This document shows, one piece after another, positions 55,497 to 63,832 of a DNA stretch of 64,000 bases. The position numbers were made by a program, and so were the translations under genes. This DNA comes from Ahniella affigens. GTDB taxonomy: Bacteria > Pseudomonadota > Gammaproteobacteria > Xanthomonadales > Ahniellaceae. The stretch is from positions 5,907,550 through 5,971,549 of the forward strand of contig NZ_CP027860.1 of the NCBI RefSeq assembly GCF_003015185.1. The letters run 5' to 3'. Position 1 is the stretch's first letter, and the number at the start of each line of letters is the position of its first letter. The notes under the pieces were generated by a model, which was not told the origin of the DNA, searched no databases, and was given only the letters and a program-made list of their open reading frames with translations.

Positions 55497-57110
55497 TCAG
55501 CGCCAGCCAGTGGTGATCGGATATCGGCGGTCACGGCCAAACGCCCTGCGGGTAATGCGCGGGCCCGGCGCCGACTGTCGGCGCTTGTACTCGTTTCGAA
55601 GCACTAACCGGACGACGCGCTGAACGGTGGCCTCGTCAAACCCTTCGGCGATAATTTCGGCCCGGGATTTGTCGTGCTCGATGTAGCGCATCAGGATCTG
55701 GTCGAGCATCTCATAGGGCGGCAGTGAGTCCTGATCGGTCTGGTTGTCGCGGAGCTCGGCCGATGGTGGGCGGGTGATGACGACTTCGGGAATGGCGGGC
55801 GATACGGTGTTTCGGTAGCGGCACAGATCCCAGACTTCGGTCTTGTACACATCCTTCAACGGCGCAAAGCCACCGCACATGTCGCCGTACAACGTGGCGT
55901 AGCCACAGGCCATCTCGCTCTTGTTGCCGGTGGTCAGCACCATGGCGCCGAATTTGTTCGACAGGGCCATCAGAATCATGCCCCTGATTCGGGCCTGCAG
56001 GTTTTCTTCGGTAATGTCCGGTGCGCGCCCGGCAAACAGCGGTGCCAGGGTGTCGCGATACGCCTGAAACGGTTGCTCGATCGGCACCACGTGATAGGCC
56101 ACGCCGAGCATCTCGGCCTGCGTGGCCGCTTCGTTCCGGGACAAATCAGACGTGTAACGGGACGGCATCATCACCGCCGTGACCCGGTCCTTGCCCAAGG
56201 CATCGACCGCGAGCGCCAGAGTGAGTGCGGAATCGACGCCGCCGGACAGGCCGAGCAGCACTCCCGGGAATTTGTTCTTGTCCACATAGTCCCGAATACT
56301 CCGGACCAGGGCGGCGTACAGGCGCGCATCATCGGACGCCTCGGGCTTGGGCCAGTTCAGCGGTTCAAAGCGCCGCGCCTCCGAATCATAGTCGACGTAC
56401 AGCAAGTGGTCTTCAAACGCCGGAGCCGGCGGGCTCAGGCTGCCATCGGGCGCGGCCACGAACGCGCCGCCATCAAACACGAGATCGTCCTGACCCCCGA
56501 CGATGTTGACGTAAGCGATGGGCACCTGATGGGTCTTCGCGCGGGCCGATACGACCTGATGCCGGCGCGCGCGATTGATCGGGTCAAAGGGTGACGCATT
56601 GATCACCAATAGTGCCTCGGCGCCGGCTTGCATCGCCCGGCGGGCCGGAAATTCCTCCCAGATGTCCTCGCAGATCAATGGGCCAAACCGGACGCCATCG
56701 ATCTCGACGACGGCGGCCTGATCACCAGCGTCGAAGTAACGCTTTTCGTCGAAAACCGTGTAGTTGGGCAGCGCCTGCTTGCGATAACGGACGAGGGTTC
56801 GACCATTCCGGATCCAGCTCATCGCGTTGAAAAACTGGTCGCCTTCGCTGATCGGATGGCCGATGACGGCATCGATTCCCTGAATCAGCGGCACAATCCT
56901 GGCCAGCTCACGGTCGCAGGTCTGCACGAAACTCGGGCGCAGAAACAAGTCTTCGGCCAGGTACCCGGACAGCGCGCATTCGGGGAATAGAATCAGTTTG
57001 GCGCCGCCCTGCCGCGCCGTTTCGGCCAGCGCGACCATCCGGTCGGCATTGGCGTCAATCGCGCCAACGTGAAAATCAAACTGGGCGAGGGCGATGCGAA
57101 TCTTGGCCAT
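55497..57110 (-). CDS. nadE: glutamine-dependent NAD+ synthetase
   Basis: Predicted 537-aa two-domain enzyme. The nitrilase-like amidase half has FPECALSGY, a Lys in YRKQALPNY and the nucleophile in LICEDIWEEFP. The synthetase half has the P-loop GLSGGVDSAL and TGNKSEMACGY. It turns nicotinic acid adenine dinucleotide into NAD using glutamine nitrogen. Complete and of normal length; divergent from the methyltransferase-like gene upstream. Confidence 0.95.
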   Translation of the reverse strand: MAKIRIALAQFDFHVGAIDANADRMVALAETARQGGAKLILFPECALSGYLAEDLFLRPSFVQTCDRELARIVPLIQGIDAVIGHPISEGDQFFNAMSWIRNGRTLVRYRKQALPNYTVFDEKRYFDAGDQAAVVEIDGVRFGPLICEDIWEEFPARRAMQAGAEALLVINASPFDPINRARRHQVVSARAKTHQVPIAYVNIVGGQDDLVFDGGAFVAAPDGSLSPPAPAFEDHLLYVDYDSEARRFEPLNWPKPEASDDARLYAALVRSIRDYVDKNKFPGVLLGLSGGVDSALTLALAVDALGKDRVTAVMMPSRYTSDLSRNEAATQAEMLGVAYHVVPIEQPFQAYRDTLAPLFAGRAPDITEENLQARIRGMILMALSNKFGAMVLTTGNKSEMACGYATLYGDMCGGFAPLKDVYKTEVWDLCRYRNTVSPAIPEVVITRPPSAELRDNQTDQDSLPPYEMLDQILMRYIEHDKSRAEIIAEGFDEATVQRVVRLVLRNEYKRRQSAPGPRITRRAFGRDRRYPITTGWR

Positions 57111-57216
57111 CCAGGGTCTCCTGCGAGTGGCCGCGAGCGTATGGCAATCGCCCGGGCAAAGAAAGCCGGGGCGGGGTCGATTACCCCGGCGAGGGGCCCG
57201 TTTTGGCCGTACCGGG

Positions 57217-57244
57217 TAGACAAGGAAACGGCTTCCCGTATGAT
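57217..57244 (+). promoter_or_regulatory. predicted sigma-70 promoter of methyltransferase gene
   Basis: TAGACA (57217-57222), a 16-bp spacer, TATGAT (57239-57244), five of six matches at each hexamer. The -10 ends 24 nt before the ATG at 57269. Confidence 0.6.
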
Positions 57245-57268
57245 CACCGGCGTTTGTGGAACGAATGC

Positions 57269-57925
57269 ATGGTTATCAAGACGGACAAACTCAAAGCCAC
57301 CCTGAAGGCCAGACGCGCCCAGGCGGAGACTGCCTGGACCTTTTTCCAGCAGTGGCTGAAGGCGCCGTTGACCACCGCAGCGATCTCGCCGAGCAGCAAA
57401 GAGTTGGCCGCGGAGATGATGCGCGAAGTTCCGAAGGATTCGAAGTATGTGGTCGAACTCGGGGGCGGCACGGGGGTATTCACCGAGGCGCTGCTGGAGC
57501 ACGGTATCGCGGGCGAGCGCCTGCTTGTGTTCGAGTTGAATGAGACCTTGCACCTGCATCTTCGCACCCGGTTCCCGCAGGCGAACGTAGTGTGCGCCGA
57601 TGCGCGGGAGTTGCCCAAAGTGGTCGAGCAAGCCCACTTCTGTGCGCCGGGTGAGGTTGACGTGATCGTTTCGGGGCTCGGCTTACTGTCGATGTCGAAA
57701 GAGTTGCAGCAGGACATTCTCGAAGCGGCATTTGCCGTGCTGGCGCCTCAGGGCCGGCTCGTGCAATTCACGTATGGCCCAACGTGCCCGGTCAAGCGCG
57801 AAGTCATGAAAGCCTTGGGTTTGCACGCGCGCCGCACCGGCTGGACCATTTGGAATGTGCCACCCGCGTCGGTGTATGTGATCAAGCGATCGGTCGCGAA
57901 GCGCGTCAAAGCCGTGCGCGCCTGA
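57269..57925 (+). CDS. phospholipid N-methyltransferase-like protein
   Basis: Predicted 218-aa class I methyltransferase related to the rRNA dimethylase/PmtA fold. WLKAPLTTAAISPSSKELA near the start and VVELGGGTGVFTEAL (SAM loop) with VFELNETLHLHL are characteristic of phosphatidylethanolamine N-methyltransferase-type proteins. The product would be membrane lipid headgroup methylation; substrate not proven. ATG 57269 follows a good promoter. No signal peptide. Confidence 0.78.
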   Translation: MVIKTDKLKATLKARRAQAETAWTFFQQWLKAPLTTAAISPSSKELAAEMMREVPKDSKYVVELGGGTGVFTEALLEHGIAGERLLVFELNETLHLHLRTRFPQANVVCADARELPKVVEQAHFCAPGEVDVIVSGLGLLSMSKELQQDILEAAFAVLAPQGRLVQFTYGPTCPVKREVMKALGLHARRTGWTIWNVPPASVYVIKRSVAKRVKAVRA

Positions 57926-57974
57926 GTGCCGACGCCACGCTCGTTGTCATCGATCTGAAACGTTTCCGATCCGG

Positions 57975-58008
57975 AAAAAAACGAGGCCAGCGATTTCTCG
58001 CTGGCCTC
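57975..58008 (-). terminator. rho-independent terminator, minus strand
   Basis: An 11-bp perfect stem (GAGGCCAGCGA with its complement, loop 4 nt) at 57983-58008, followed on the minus strand by a run of seven T (57975-57981). It should end the phasin transcript, whose stop lies 228 nt upstream on that strand. Confidence 0.75.
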
Positions 58009-58235
58009 AAATGACGTTGCGCGCAATACAAAGGGGAGGGAGGACTATGCGCAACGTCTTCCACGCAAACTTTGCTACTGACGGGAAGCTTACACAGGCT
58101 TCACTGACAGCTCGGTGAACGAAAAAGTTCACCGTCAGCGGATGTAGGTCGAAAGGCGCTTGACACGCCGCTCGGGCGACGCCGATGACCGTTCGTCCGC
58201 CAAGCAAGCGGTCATGAGACCGCTTGCTGCGCGAA

Positions 58236-58616
58236 TTACTTCGCGGCCTTCTTCGCAGCCGGCTTCACGAATGCTTCGTTGGCGGCTTCGATTTGGCCTT
58301 TGAACAGGGCCGTGATCGCTTCGTTGGTCTTGGTGACGACGCCGATGACTTCCTGCGAACGCGCGATCGTGGCTTCGGTCGCTTCGCGGGTCAGCGCGAT
58401 CGATTCCGGCAGCAGCGACTTCGCGGCTTCGAGGCCACGGGCTTCGGTAGCCTTGCCAAAGAATACGGCGTTTGCATTCACGCGCTCTTCCAGAGCGGCG
58501 ATCTGAATGCCGACAACTTTCTCGAAACCTTCCATGGCGAGGCCGTGAGCCTTGAACGAGGCATCGGCGAACTGCTTGCTGGCTTCAATCAGCTTGGTGT
58601 TGAACTGTTCGAACAT
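58236..58616 (-). CDS. phasin family protein
   Basis: Predicted 126-aa amphipathic, mostly helical protein (FNTKLIEASKQFADASFKAHGLAMEGFEKVVGIQ) with a Lys/Ala-rich tail (PAAKKAAK), as in phasins that coat polyhydroxyalkanoate granules. GGAGGG precedes the ATG at 58616. It has its own promoter and a palindromic operator-like site upstream. Whether the organism makes PHA cannot be decided from this window; related proteins also occur without PHA genes. Confidence 0.85.
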   Translation of the reverse strand: MFEQFNTKLIEASKQFADASFKAHGLAMEGFEKVVGIQIAALEERVNANAVFFGKATEARGLEAAKSLLPESIALTREATEATIARSQEVIGVVTKTNEAITALFKGQIEAANEAFVKPAAKKAAK

Positions 58617-58657
58617 TGCTTTGCCCTCCACGCTCACCATGAGCGGGTTACCACGAA

Positions 58658-58686
58658 ACTCTAGCAAAGTGTTTTGTGCAGTGCAA
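58658..58686 (-). promoter_or_regulatory. predicted sigma-70 promoter of phasin gene
   Basis: On the minus strand TTGCAC (58686-58681), a 17-bp spacer and TAGAGT (58663-58658). The -10 lies 41 nt upstream of the ATG. Confidence 0.6.
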
Positions 58687-58692
58687 CAAAAA

Positions 58693-58712
58693 TCATGAAC
58701 GGCCGTTCATGA
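58693..58712. promoter_or_regulatory. 20-bp perfect palindrome, likely operator
   Basis: TCATGAACGGCCGTTCATGA is a perfect palindrome just upstream of the phasin -35 hexamer. The TGAAC-GGCC-GTTCA arrangement is of the kind bound by TetR-family repressors. The protein that binds is not identified; no TetR gene is in the window. Confidence 0.5.
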
Positions 58713-59019
58713 ATACGCTTGCAGCATACGTCCGGGGCATCCCAACCGCTTATTGCGTTGCGGAATATTTGCCTTTGGGAGCGGGTCCACCCGTCACCCC
58801 ATATGTTGGATTTCAAACAGCATCGAGCGGGCACTGCGCGACAGCATGCGGCCGAGGTCCGCCGGCAGCGCGAGCGCAATGCGTGGCTGCGCTTCGCTCC
58901 AGGCCTGAAACTCCTTTCGGCTCATGATCCGGAGGGTGCATTCGCTGAGCGCGGCGGGGACATTCAGCCCAATACGGCACAGCTGCTAAGGTTTGCGCTC
59001 CCCCTACGCCACGAGTCAG

Positions 59020-60171
59020 ATGATCCAGTTCGGCAGCATGAGCATCACCCTGCTGATCGGCGCCTTGTTTGGGCTGCTGATCGCCAGCCTGCTCTGGTTC
59101 AGTCCCGCCAATCGACGGGCAAACCGATTCCTCGCCTTGCTGCTTGTCGTGATCGTGCTCAGGATGTTCCCGTACATCATCGGCTACGCGGGGTTCTACG
59201 ACGCCTATCCGTGGTTGTCGTTCTTTCCGTACAACTGGTCGCTCGCGATTGGGCCGTTGATCTACGCCCACGTCCGCGAACTCAGCGGACAACCCCTGCG
59301 CCCACGGGAAGCCTGGCATTTTGTGCCCGTGTTCGTTCAGGCGATTTACTACACGGTGATCTTCGCGCAGCCCGTCGCGTTCAAGAATGACTGGGATGAC
59401 ACCTGGGAGGTGCCGCTGATCGGCCCCATCCTGGTCGAACTCACGTTCATGTCGATCGGCTACTACTGGTGGCGCTCACATCAGCACTACCGTCGCTACC
59501 AGGATTGGTTGGCCACCCATCACAGCCAGCTCGAAGAGCACAGAATGGACTGGTTCCGACACTTTCTGCTCGCGCTCGCGCTGACGCTGGTGTTTTGGCT
59601 CGCGATGGTTCTGATCGATCACTGGATCATGGAGCTGGACTACTTCCAGCGGTTTCCGTTTTATGTATGGCTGGGGCTGCTGGTGTACTACCTGGGCACC
59701 GAGGGGTATCGGCATGCGCGGCATCAGTTTCCGGTGTTTGGTGCAATCGACCCAGCGCCACTGGCGGCCCGCGTACCCCTGCCAGAGCGGCCTTTGCCAG
59801 AACCGGCGACCCGGTCTGAACCAGACTGGCCTTCTCGCGCTAACGCATGGCGGGACCGATTGGTTGCGGCAGGGTGGTGGCGGGATCCGGAGCTCACGTT
59901 GGCGAGTCTGGCCCGGAAGCTCGGCACGAACACGACCGATCTGTCGAAGGCAATCAACGACGGTCTCGGTATGAATTTCAACGAACTGATCAATCGGCTG
60001 CGGGTCGAGGCAGTCAGCCATAAGCTGATCGACACGCCTGAATCCGGGCTCCTGGACCTGGCGCTGGAATGTGGCTTCAGCTCCAAGGCGAGTTTCAATC
60101 GCTGCTTCAAGCGCTATACCGGGCTGACCCCATCGGCGTACCGCGATGCGGCTCAGCGGCAGGCGGAGTGA
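59020..60171 (+). CDS. membrane-anchored AraC-type regulator
   Basis: Predicted 383-aa protein. About seven hydrophobic segments fill residues 5-235; a Pro-rich linker is followed by an AraC/XylS helix-turn-helix (about 295-378: LTLASLARKLGTNTTDLSKAIND, then LLDLALECGFSSKASFNRCFKRYTGLTPSAYR). This layout fits membrane-bound AraC regulators that sense envelope or outside signals. ATGs at 59020 and 59038 and a TTG at 58993 are possible; 59020 was taken. Targets unknown. Confidence 0.85.
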   Translation: MIQFGSMSITLLIGALFGLLIASLLWFSPANRRANRFLALLLVVIVLRMFPYIIGYAGFYDAYPWLSFFPYNWSLAIGPLIYAHVRELSGQPLRPREAWHFVPVFVQAIYYTVIFAQPVAFKNDWDDTWEVPLIGPILVELTFMSIGYYWWRSHQHYRRYQDWLATHHSQLEEHRMDWFRHFLLALALTLVFWLAMVLIDHWIMELDYFQRFPFYVWLGLLVYYLGTEGYRHARHQFPVFGAIDPAPLAARVPLPERPLPEPATRSEPDWPSRANAWRDRLVAAGWWRDPELTLASLARKLGTNTTDLSKAINDGLGMNFNELINRLRVEAVSHKLIDTPESGLLDLALECGFSSKASFNRCFKRYTGLTPSAYRDAAQRQAE

Positions 60172-60307
60172 CCGCAGGGTTGTCGCAGGTGCGAGGCGCA
60201 GAATCCAGGCACCGTCTCAAATCATACATTTCTGCGGAAAATCAGGGTCTTGAGGCGCGTCCGGGCGGGCTGAGGACGACGATAGTCGGGTCCTTCAGGA
60301 GCCAAAG

Positions 60308-61831
60308 ATGTCCGCCATCCCCGCTGCGTTCTATCGCCGATCCGGTTTTGCCAACAGCCTCATCGTGGCCGCCCTGTGCCTGCTACTCACGGTCAGCAGC
60401 GCCCTCGCACACCCGCCCCCAGGCGTCGAAACGATCAGCGCCGAGGCCGCAATGCAGGATGCCCGCGTCCTGAAGCGCGCGCTGAACGAGCTTCACCCCG
60501 GCCTGACCAAATACCAAACCGAAGCCGAATGGCTGGCGGATCAGCAACAGTTCGACGCTGAAATCGCCAAGGCGACCACCGTCACCGATCTCTATCTCGC
60601 CGCCAGCAAACTGGCAGCGAGCATCCGCTGCGGGCATACCTGGACCAACGTGCTGAACCAGGAAGGCCCGATCAAGGTGGCGTTGCTGGAGAAGGCCAAC
60701 AAGTTGCCGTTCAAAGTGATTTGGGTCGAGAACCGCTTTCTGGTGATCTCCAGCGCGGATGCAAACGTACCGGTTGGCGCCGACATCCTCCGCATCAATG
60801 GGCAGACACCCACCGAGATTCGCGACCGACTCTGGCCGTACCTGCGCGCCGATGGCAACAGCGACAGCAAACGCCTCCGCCAAATCAGCCACGACCGCTT
60901 CGACTACAGCCAGATGGATATCTTGTGGCCGCTGTTGAGCCCGCCGAAGAACGGCCGATGGCAGATCGAATTTCAAGATCGCGGCCGTACGCAGCAAGTC
61001 AGCGTCGCCGCAGTCAGTTTCAAGACGCGCCAAGAACGCCTCGCCGGCAAAGATCGCGCACCCGACTCCGAAGCGTGGACGTTTCGCATGGACGGAGACT
61101 TAGCGATCATGACCTTGCCAACGTTCTCGTTCTATAACAGCGATTTCGATTGGCAGGCATTCTTTACGACGCACTTTGCCGAGCTCAATGCGAAGAATGT
61201 ACCGAACCTCGTCATTGATCTACGCCTTAACGAAGGCGGAGACGGCGCGATTGCTGCCGCACTCGTGCAACACGTGCTGCATGCCCCGGTCAAAATCCGC
61301 TCCGAGCAATCCGCGACCCGCTACGAACGCGTGCCCTACATCCTGGCCAAGTATCTGGACACCTGGGATTACAGCTTCTTCGACCGCACCGGCCAAGTCC
61401 GCCCGATCACCGACGGCCCACAGAAGGGCATGTTGGAATTCCTGCCCAAAGCGAAAGGCGAACAAACCTTCGCGCCGTTAGATCCGAATTACCGCGGCCG
61501 CGTGTTCGTACTCATCAGCGGCGAAAACAGCTCAGCCGGCTTTATGGCGGCGCAGCTGTTTCGAATGGCGGGCACCGCCACTTTGGTGGGCCAAACAACG
61601 GGCGGCAATCAACGCGGCCTAAACGGCGGACAGTTGACCTGGGTGACCCTGCCGAACAGCGGTGTCTCCGTAGATATCCCGCTTCTGGCCAGCCGCTATG
61701 ATTTCAGCACGCCCGATGCAGCGATCGAACCTGATGTGTTGGTGGCCCGCCACTTTGAGGCACAACGCGACAGCGTGGATGAGGAGCTAGCTGCGGTGCG
61801 CCTTGAGCTCGCCAAGCAGCCGGCGGACTAA
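60308..61831 (+). CDS. exported S41 family peptidase-like protein
   Basis: Predicted 507-aa protein. A signal peptide (SLIVAALCLLLTVSSALA) is followed by an N-terminal helical part and a PDZ-like stretch (VPVGADILRINGQTP). The S41 core has VIDLRLNEGGDGAIAAAL and the catalytic Ser in ISGENSSAGFMAA, then VGQTTGGNQRG. It acts in the periplasm; the target is unknown. AGGAG is upstream of the ATG. Confidence 0.84.
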   Translation: MSAIPAAFYRRSGFANSLIVAALCLLLTVSSALAHPPPGVETISAEAAMQDARVLKRALNELHPGLTKYQTEAEWLADQQQFDAEIAKATTVTDLYLAASKLAASIRCGHTWTNVLNQEGPIKVALLEKANKLPFKVIWVENRFLVISSADANVPVGADILRINGQTPTEIRDRLWPYLRADGNSDSKRLRQISHDRFDYSQMDILWPLLSPPKNGRWQIEFQDRGRTQQVSVAAVSFKTRQERLAGKDRAPDSEAWTFRMDGDLAIMTLPTFSFYNSDFDWQAFFTTHFAELNAKNVPNLVIDLRLNEGGDGAIAAALVQHVLHAPVKIRSEQSATRYERVPYILAKYLDTWDYSFFDRTGQVRPITDGPQKGMLEFLPKAKGEQTFAPLDPNYRGRVFVLISGENSSAGFMAAQLFRMAGTATLVGQTTGGNQRGLNGGQLTWVTLPNSGVSVDIPLLASRYDFSTPDAAIEPDVLVARHFEAQRDSVDEELAAVRLELAKQPAD

Positions 61832-63218
61832 GCAAGCCCAGCCCCGCGTCGTCGCAGACAACAGGCAGCGCAACCAATAGCCGGCGAGGCGCAATTCGCG
61901 CGCCGCGCCCCGCGCCCCCACCTACTATTGTCGTCACCCCGGACTTGATCCGGGGTGAGGTTCAATCTGACGAAATCGTGCCATCGTGCGAATCGATGAA
62001 GCAACGCCACCTCGAATTGCGGACGACGAGGCCACCGAGCCTCGCGTCGCCAAATCCGACCAGCGATAGCCCCGACGGCGCAAGCCGCGCCTAGCGCACT
62101 CACCAACCATTGTCGTCATCCTGGAAGCCGCGCAGCGGATTCCGGGATCCAGGGCGATCTCGCCGCACTGCAACGGTGATCCGACAGCCTCATTCGCACA
62201 GGCTCGACTACGAACCCCTAGGCTCTCCGATCATGTTTAACGTAGATCATTCACATCTATGACCAAAATGACGATCCGCCTCCTCCATGCGCAAACTGTC
62301 TCCCACTTCTCACCCCGGACTTGATCCGGGGTGAGGTTCAATCTGGCGACAACCTGCCATGGTGCGAACCAATAGCGCCACCAAGACTCATATCACCGTA
62401 TCTCGGCAACGAAAGCACCCACGGCGCAAGCCGTACCCCGAGCCCTCGCGAACTATTGTCGTCATCCTGGAAGCCGCGCAGCGGATTCCGGGATCCAGGG
62501 CAATCTCGCCGCACCGCAACGGTGATCCGAAAGCCTCATTCGCGCAGGCTCGACCACGAACCCCAGGGTTCTCCGATCATGTCTAACGTAGATCATTCAC
62601 ATATATGACCAAAATGACGATTCGCCCCCGCCATGCGCAAACTGCTTCCCACGTGTCACCCCGGACTTGAACCTGGGTGAGGTTCAATCTGGCGAAGTCA
62701 TGCCATGGTGCGAATCAATGGCGCCAGCAAGTCTCCTTTCTCGTGGCCCCAGCAACGAAGGCCCCCACGGCGCAATCCGCGCCCCACGCTCCGACCAACT
62801 ATTGTCGTCACCCCGGACTTGATCCGGGGTGAGGTTCAATCTGGCAACGTCATGCCATGGTGCGAATCAATTGCGCCGCCAAGTCTCCCTTCGTCTGGTC
62901 CCAGCAACGAATGCCCCAACAGCGCAAGCCGCTCACCGAGGCCACACATGCCGATTGTCGTCAGTCCGGACATGCCGACAGTGCGAGTCGAATCCAAACA
63001 ACTCCAGTGTATCCATCAGATATTGTGTCGCAGTGGTAAACGAACCAGCTGCAAGCTGATCCTCCATCAACGCCGGAACGACCTGCGGGCTCATGTCGAC
63101 ATACTTGTAGCCTGCTACCGCCGACTCCCTTGAATTCAACCACCGAAAGAAGCAAGATCTAGGCCACTCATTCTACAGCTTCGTTAGGCATCTCAAACTT
63201 AGACACCGAGCCACCCAA
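61832..63218. repeat. interspersed and tandem repeat region
   Basis: About 1.4 kb without a convincing gene. An element containing CCCCGGACTTGATCCGGGG then GTGAGGTTCAATCTG starts at 61935, 62311, 62657 (degenerate) and 62809. A second, containing TCATCCTGGAAGCCGCGCAG and GGATTCCGGGATCCAGGG, starts at 62110 and 62456. The block 62110-62455 recurs at 62456-62801 with a 346-bp period, so it is a tandem duplication of a two-element unit. Both elements have palindromic cores. A reading frame on the minus strand near 62933-63139 has coding-like codons but is short. Confidence 0.75.
63183..63189 (+). promoter_or_regulatory. candidate integron recombination core (attI or attC end)
   Basis: GTTAGGC matches the GTTRRRY core at integron recombination sites and lies 30 nt before the first cassette gene. 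No palindromic attC arm is visible upstream, so it may be an attI-type site or the end of a degraded attC. Confidence 0.45.
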
Positions 63219-63698
63219 ATGTCCAGAAAATCAACGTTTGCAGACCAGGCTTTTCGTCGGCTCGACTATGACCCAGACGACCAAGGTGACTTTCAACCAG
63301 GACTTGTCTTCGTCATCATGCCGCTGGCAGGAAGTGATATGGACGAGGCGTATGCTGCGATTAAAGATGAGTGCGCAAAGCTCCAACTTACGGCAGTGCG
63401 AGCTGATGAAAATCCTGGCTCAGGTATTGTTCTTGGAGACATAACCGAACTTATAGAGCAAGCGGAATTCATTATTTGCGACTTGACGCGAGAGAGGCCA
63501 AACGTCTACTACGAGCTTGGCTATGCGCACGGCGTTGGAAATGAAGCTTTGGACATACTCCTGATAGCCAGAGAGGGAACTTCGCTTCATTTTGACATCG
63601 CGCCCTTGAGGGTCAGATATTACGGTAACTCCGAGGAACTACGAGCAATCGTCTCAGGGCAGCTTGAGAGAATGATTAAAGGCACCCGACGCAATTGA
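63219..63698 (+). CDS. TIR/deoxyribosyltransferase-like cassette protein
   Basis: Predicted 159-aa protein. FVIMPLAGSDMDEAYAAIKDECAKL, a mid AEFIICDLTRERPNVYYELGYAHGVG motif and the final helices match small nucleotide-acting proteins of the nucleoside 2-deoxyribosyltransferase/TIR-like superfamily, which appear as effectors in bacterial conflict systems. The Glu in YYELGYAHG is a likely catalytic residue. The gene is AT-rich relative to its neighbours and lies between integron-type recombination sites, so it was probably acquired. Native substrate unknown. Confidence 0.7.
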   Translation: MSRKSTFADQAFRRLDYDPDDQGDFQPGLVFVIMPLAGSDMDEAYAAIKDECAKLQLTAVRADENPGSGIVLGDITELIEQAEFIICDLTRERPNVYYELGYAHGVGNEALDILLIAREGTSLHFDIAPLRVRYYGNSEELRAIVSGQLERMIKGTRRN

Positions 63699-63705
63699 CG
63701 GAGAT

Positions 63706-63816
63706 GCCTAACCATTCGCTCAACCGGACATTTTGCGACGTAGGGCAATCGGGCGAGAATGAAATGAAACCCAATTGCCCTACGCCGCAAAATGCCGGTT
63801 AGCTCAAACGCTAGGC
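63706..63816 (+). repeat. attC-like integron recombination site
   Basis: Starts GCCTAAC (63706-63712) and ends GCTAGGC (63810-63816; GTTAGGC with one change). The inner arms, AACCGG-A-CATTTTGCG with GTAGGGCAAT and their complement, fold over 111 bp with an unpaired A on one side, as in attC hairpins. Length is within the attC range. Confidence 0.75.
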
Positions 63817-63832
63817 CTGACATATACACCCG

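Larger units (their letters stand above)
58617..59019. other. divergent intergenic region, phasin/AraC
   Basis: Holds the phasin promoter and palindrome. Frames read through the rest on both strands but have no recognisable protein character. Confidence 0.5.

Noticed and set aside
58719..59390. 223-codon plus-strand frame before and inside the AraC-type gene
   Set aside because: It overlaps the clearly membrane-spanning AraC-type protein in another frame and has no recognisable domain.
61925..62965. CRISPR-like appearance of the repeats
   Set aside because: Repeat units are long and palindromic, the spacing is irregular or 346 bp, and no cas gene is near.
61832..63218. Integron integrase gene upstream of the cassettes
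   Set aside because: No frame of tyrosine-recombinase length or motif occurs in this stretch on either strand.
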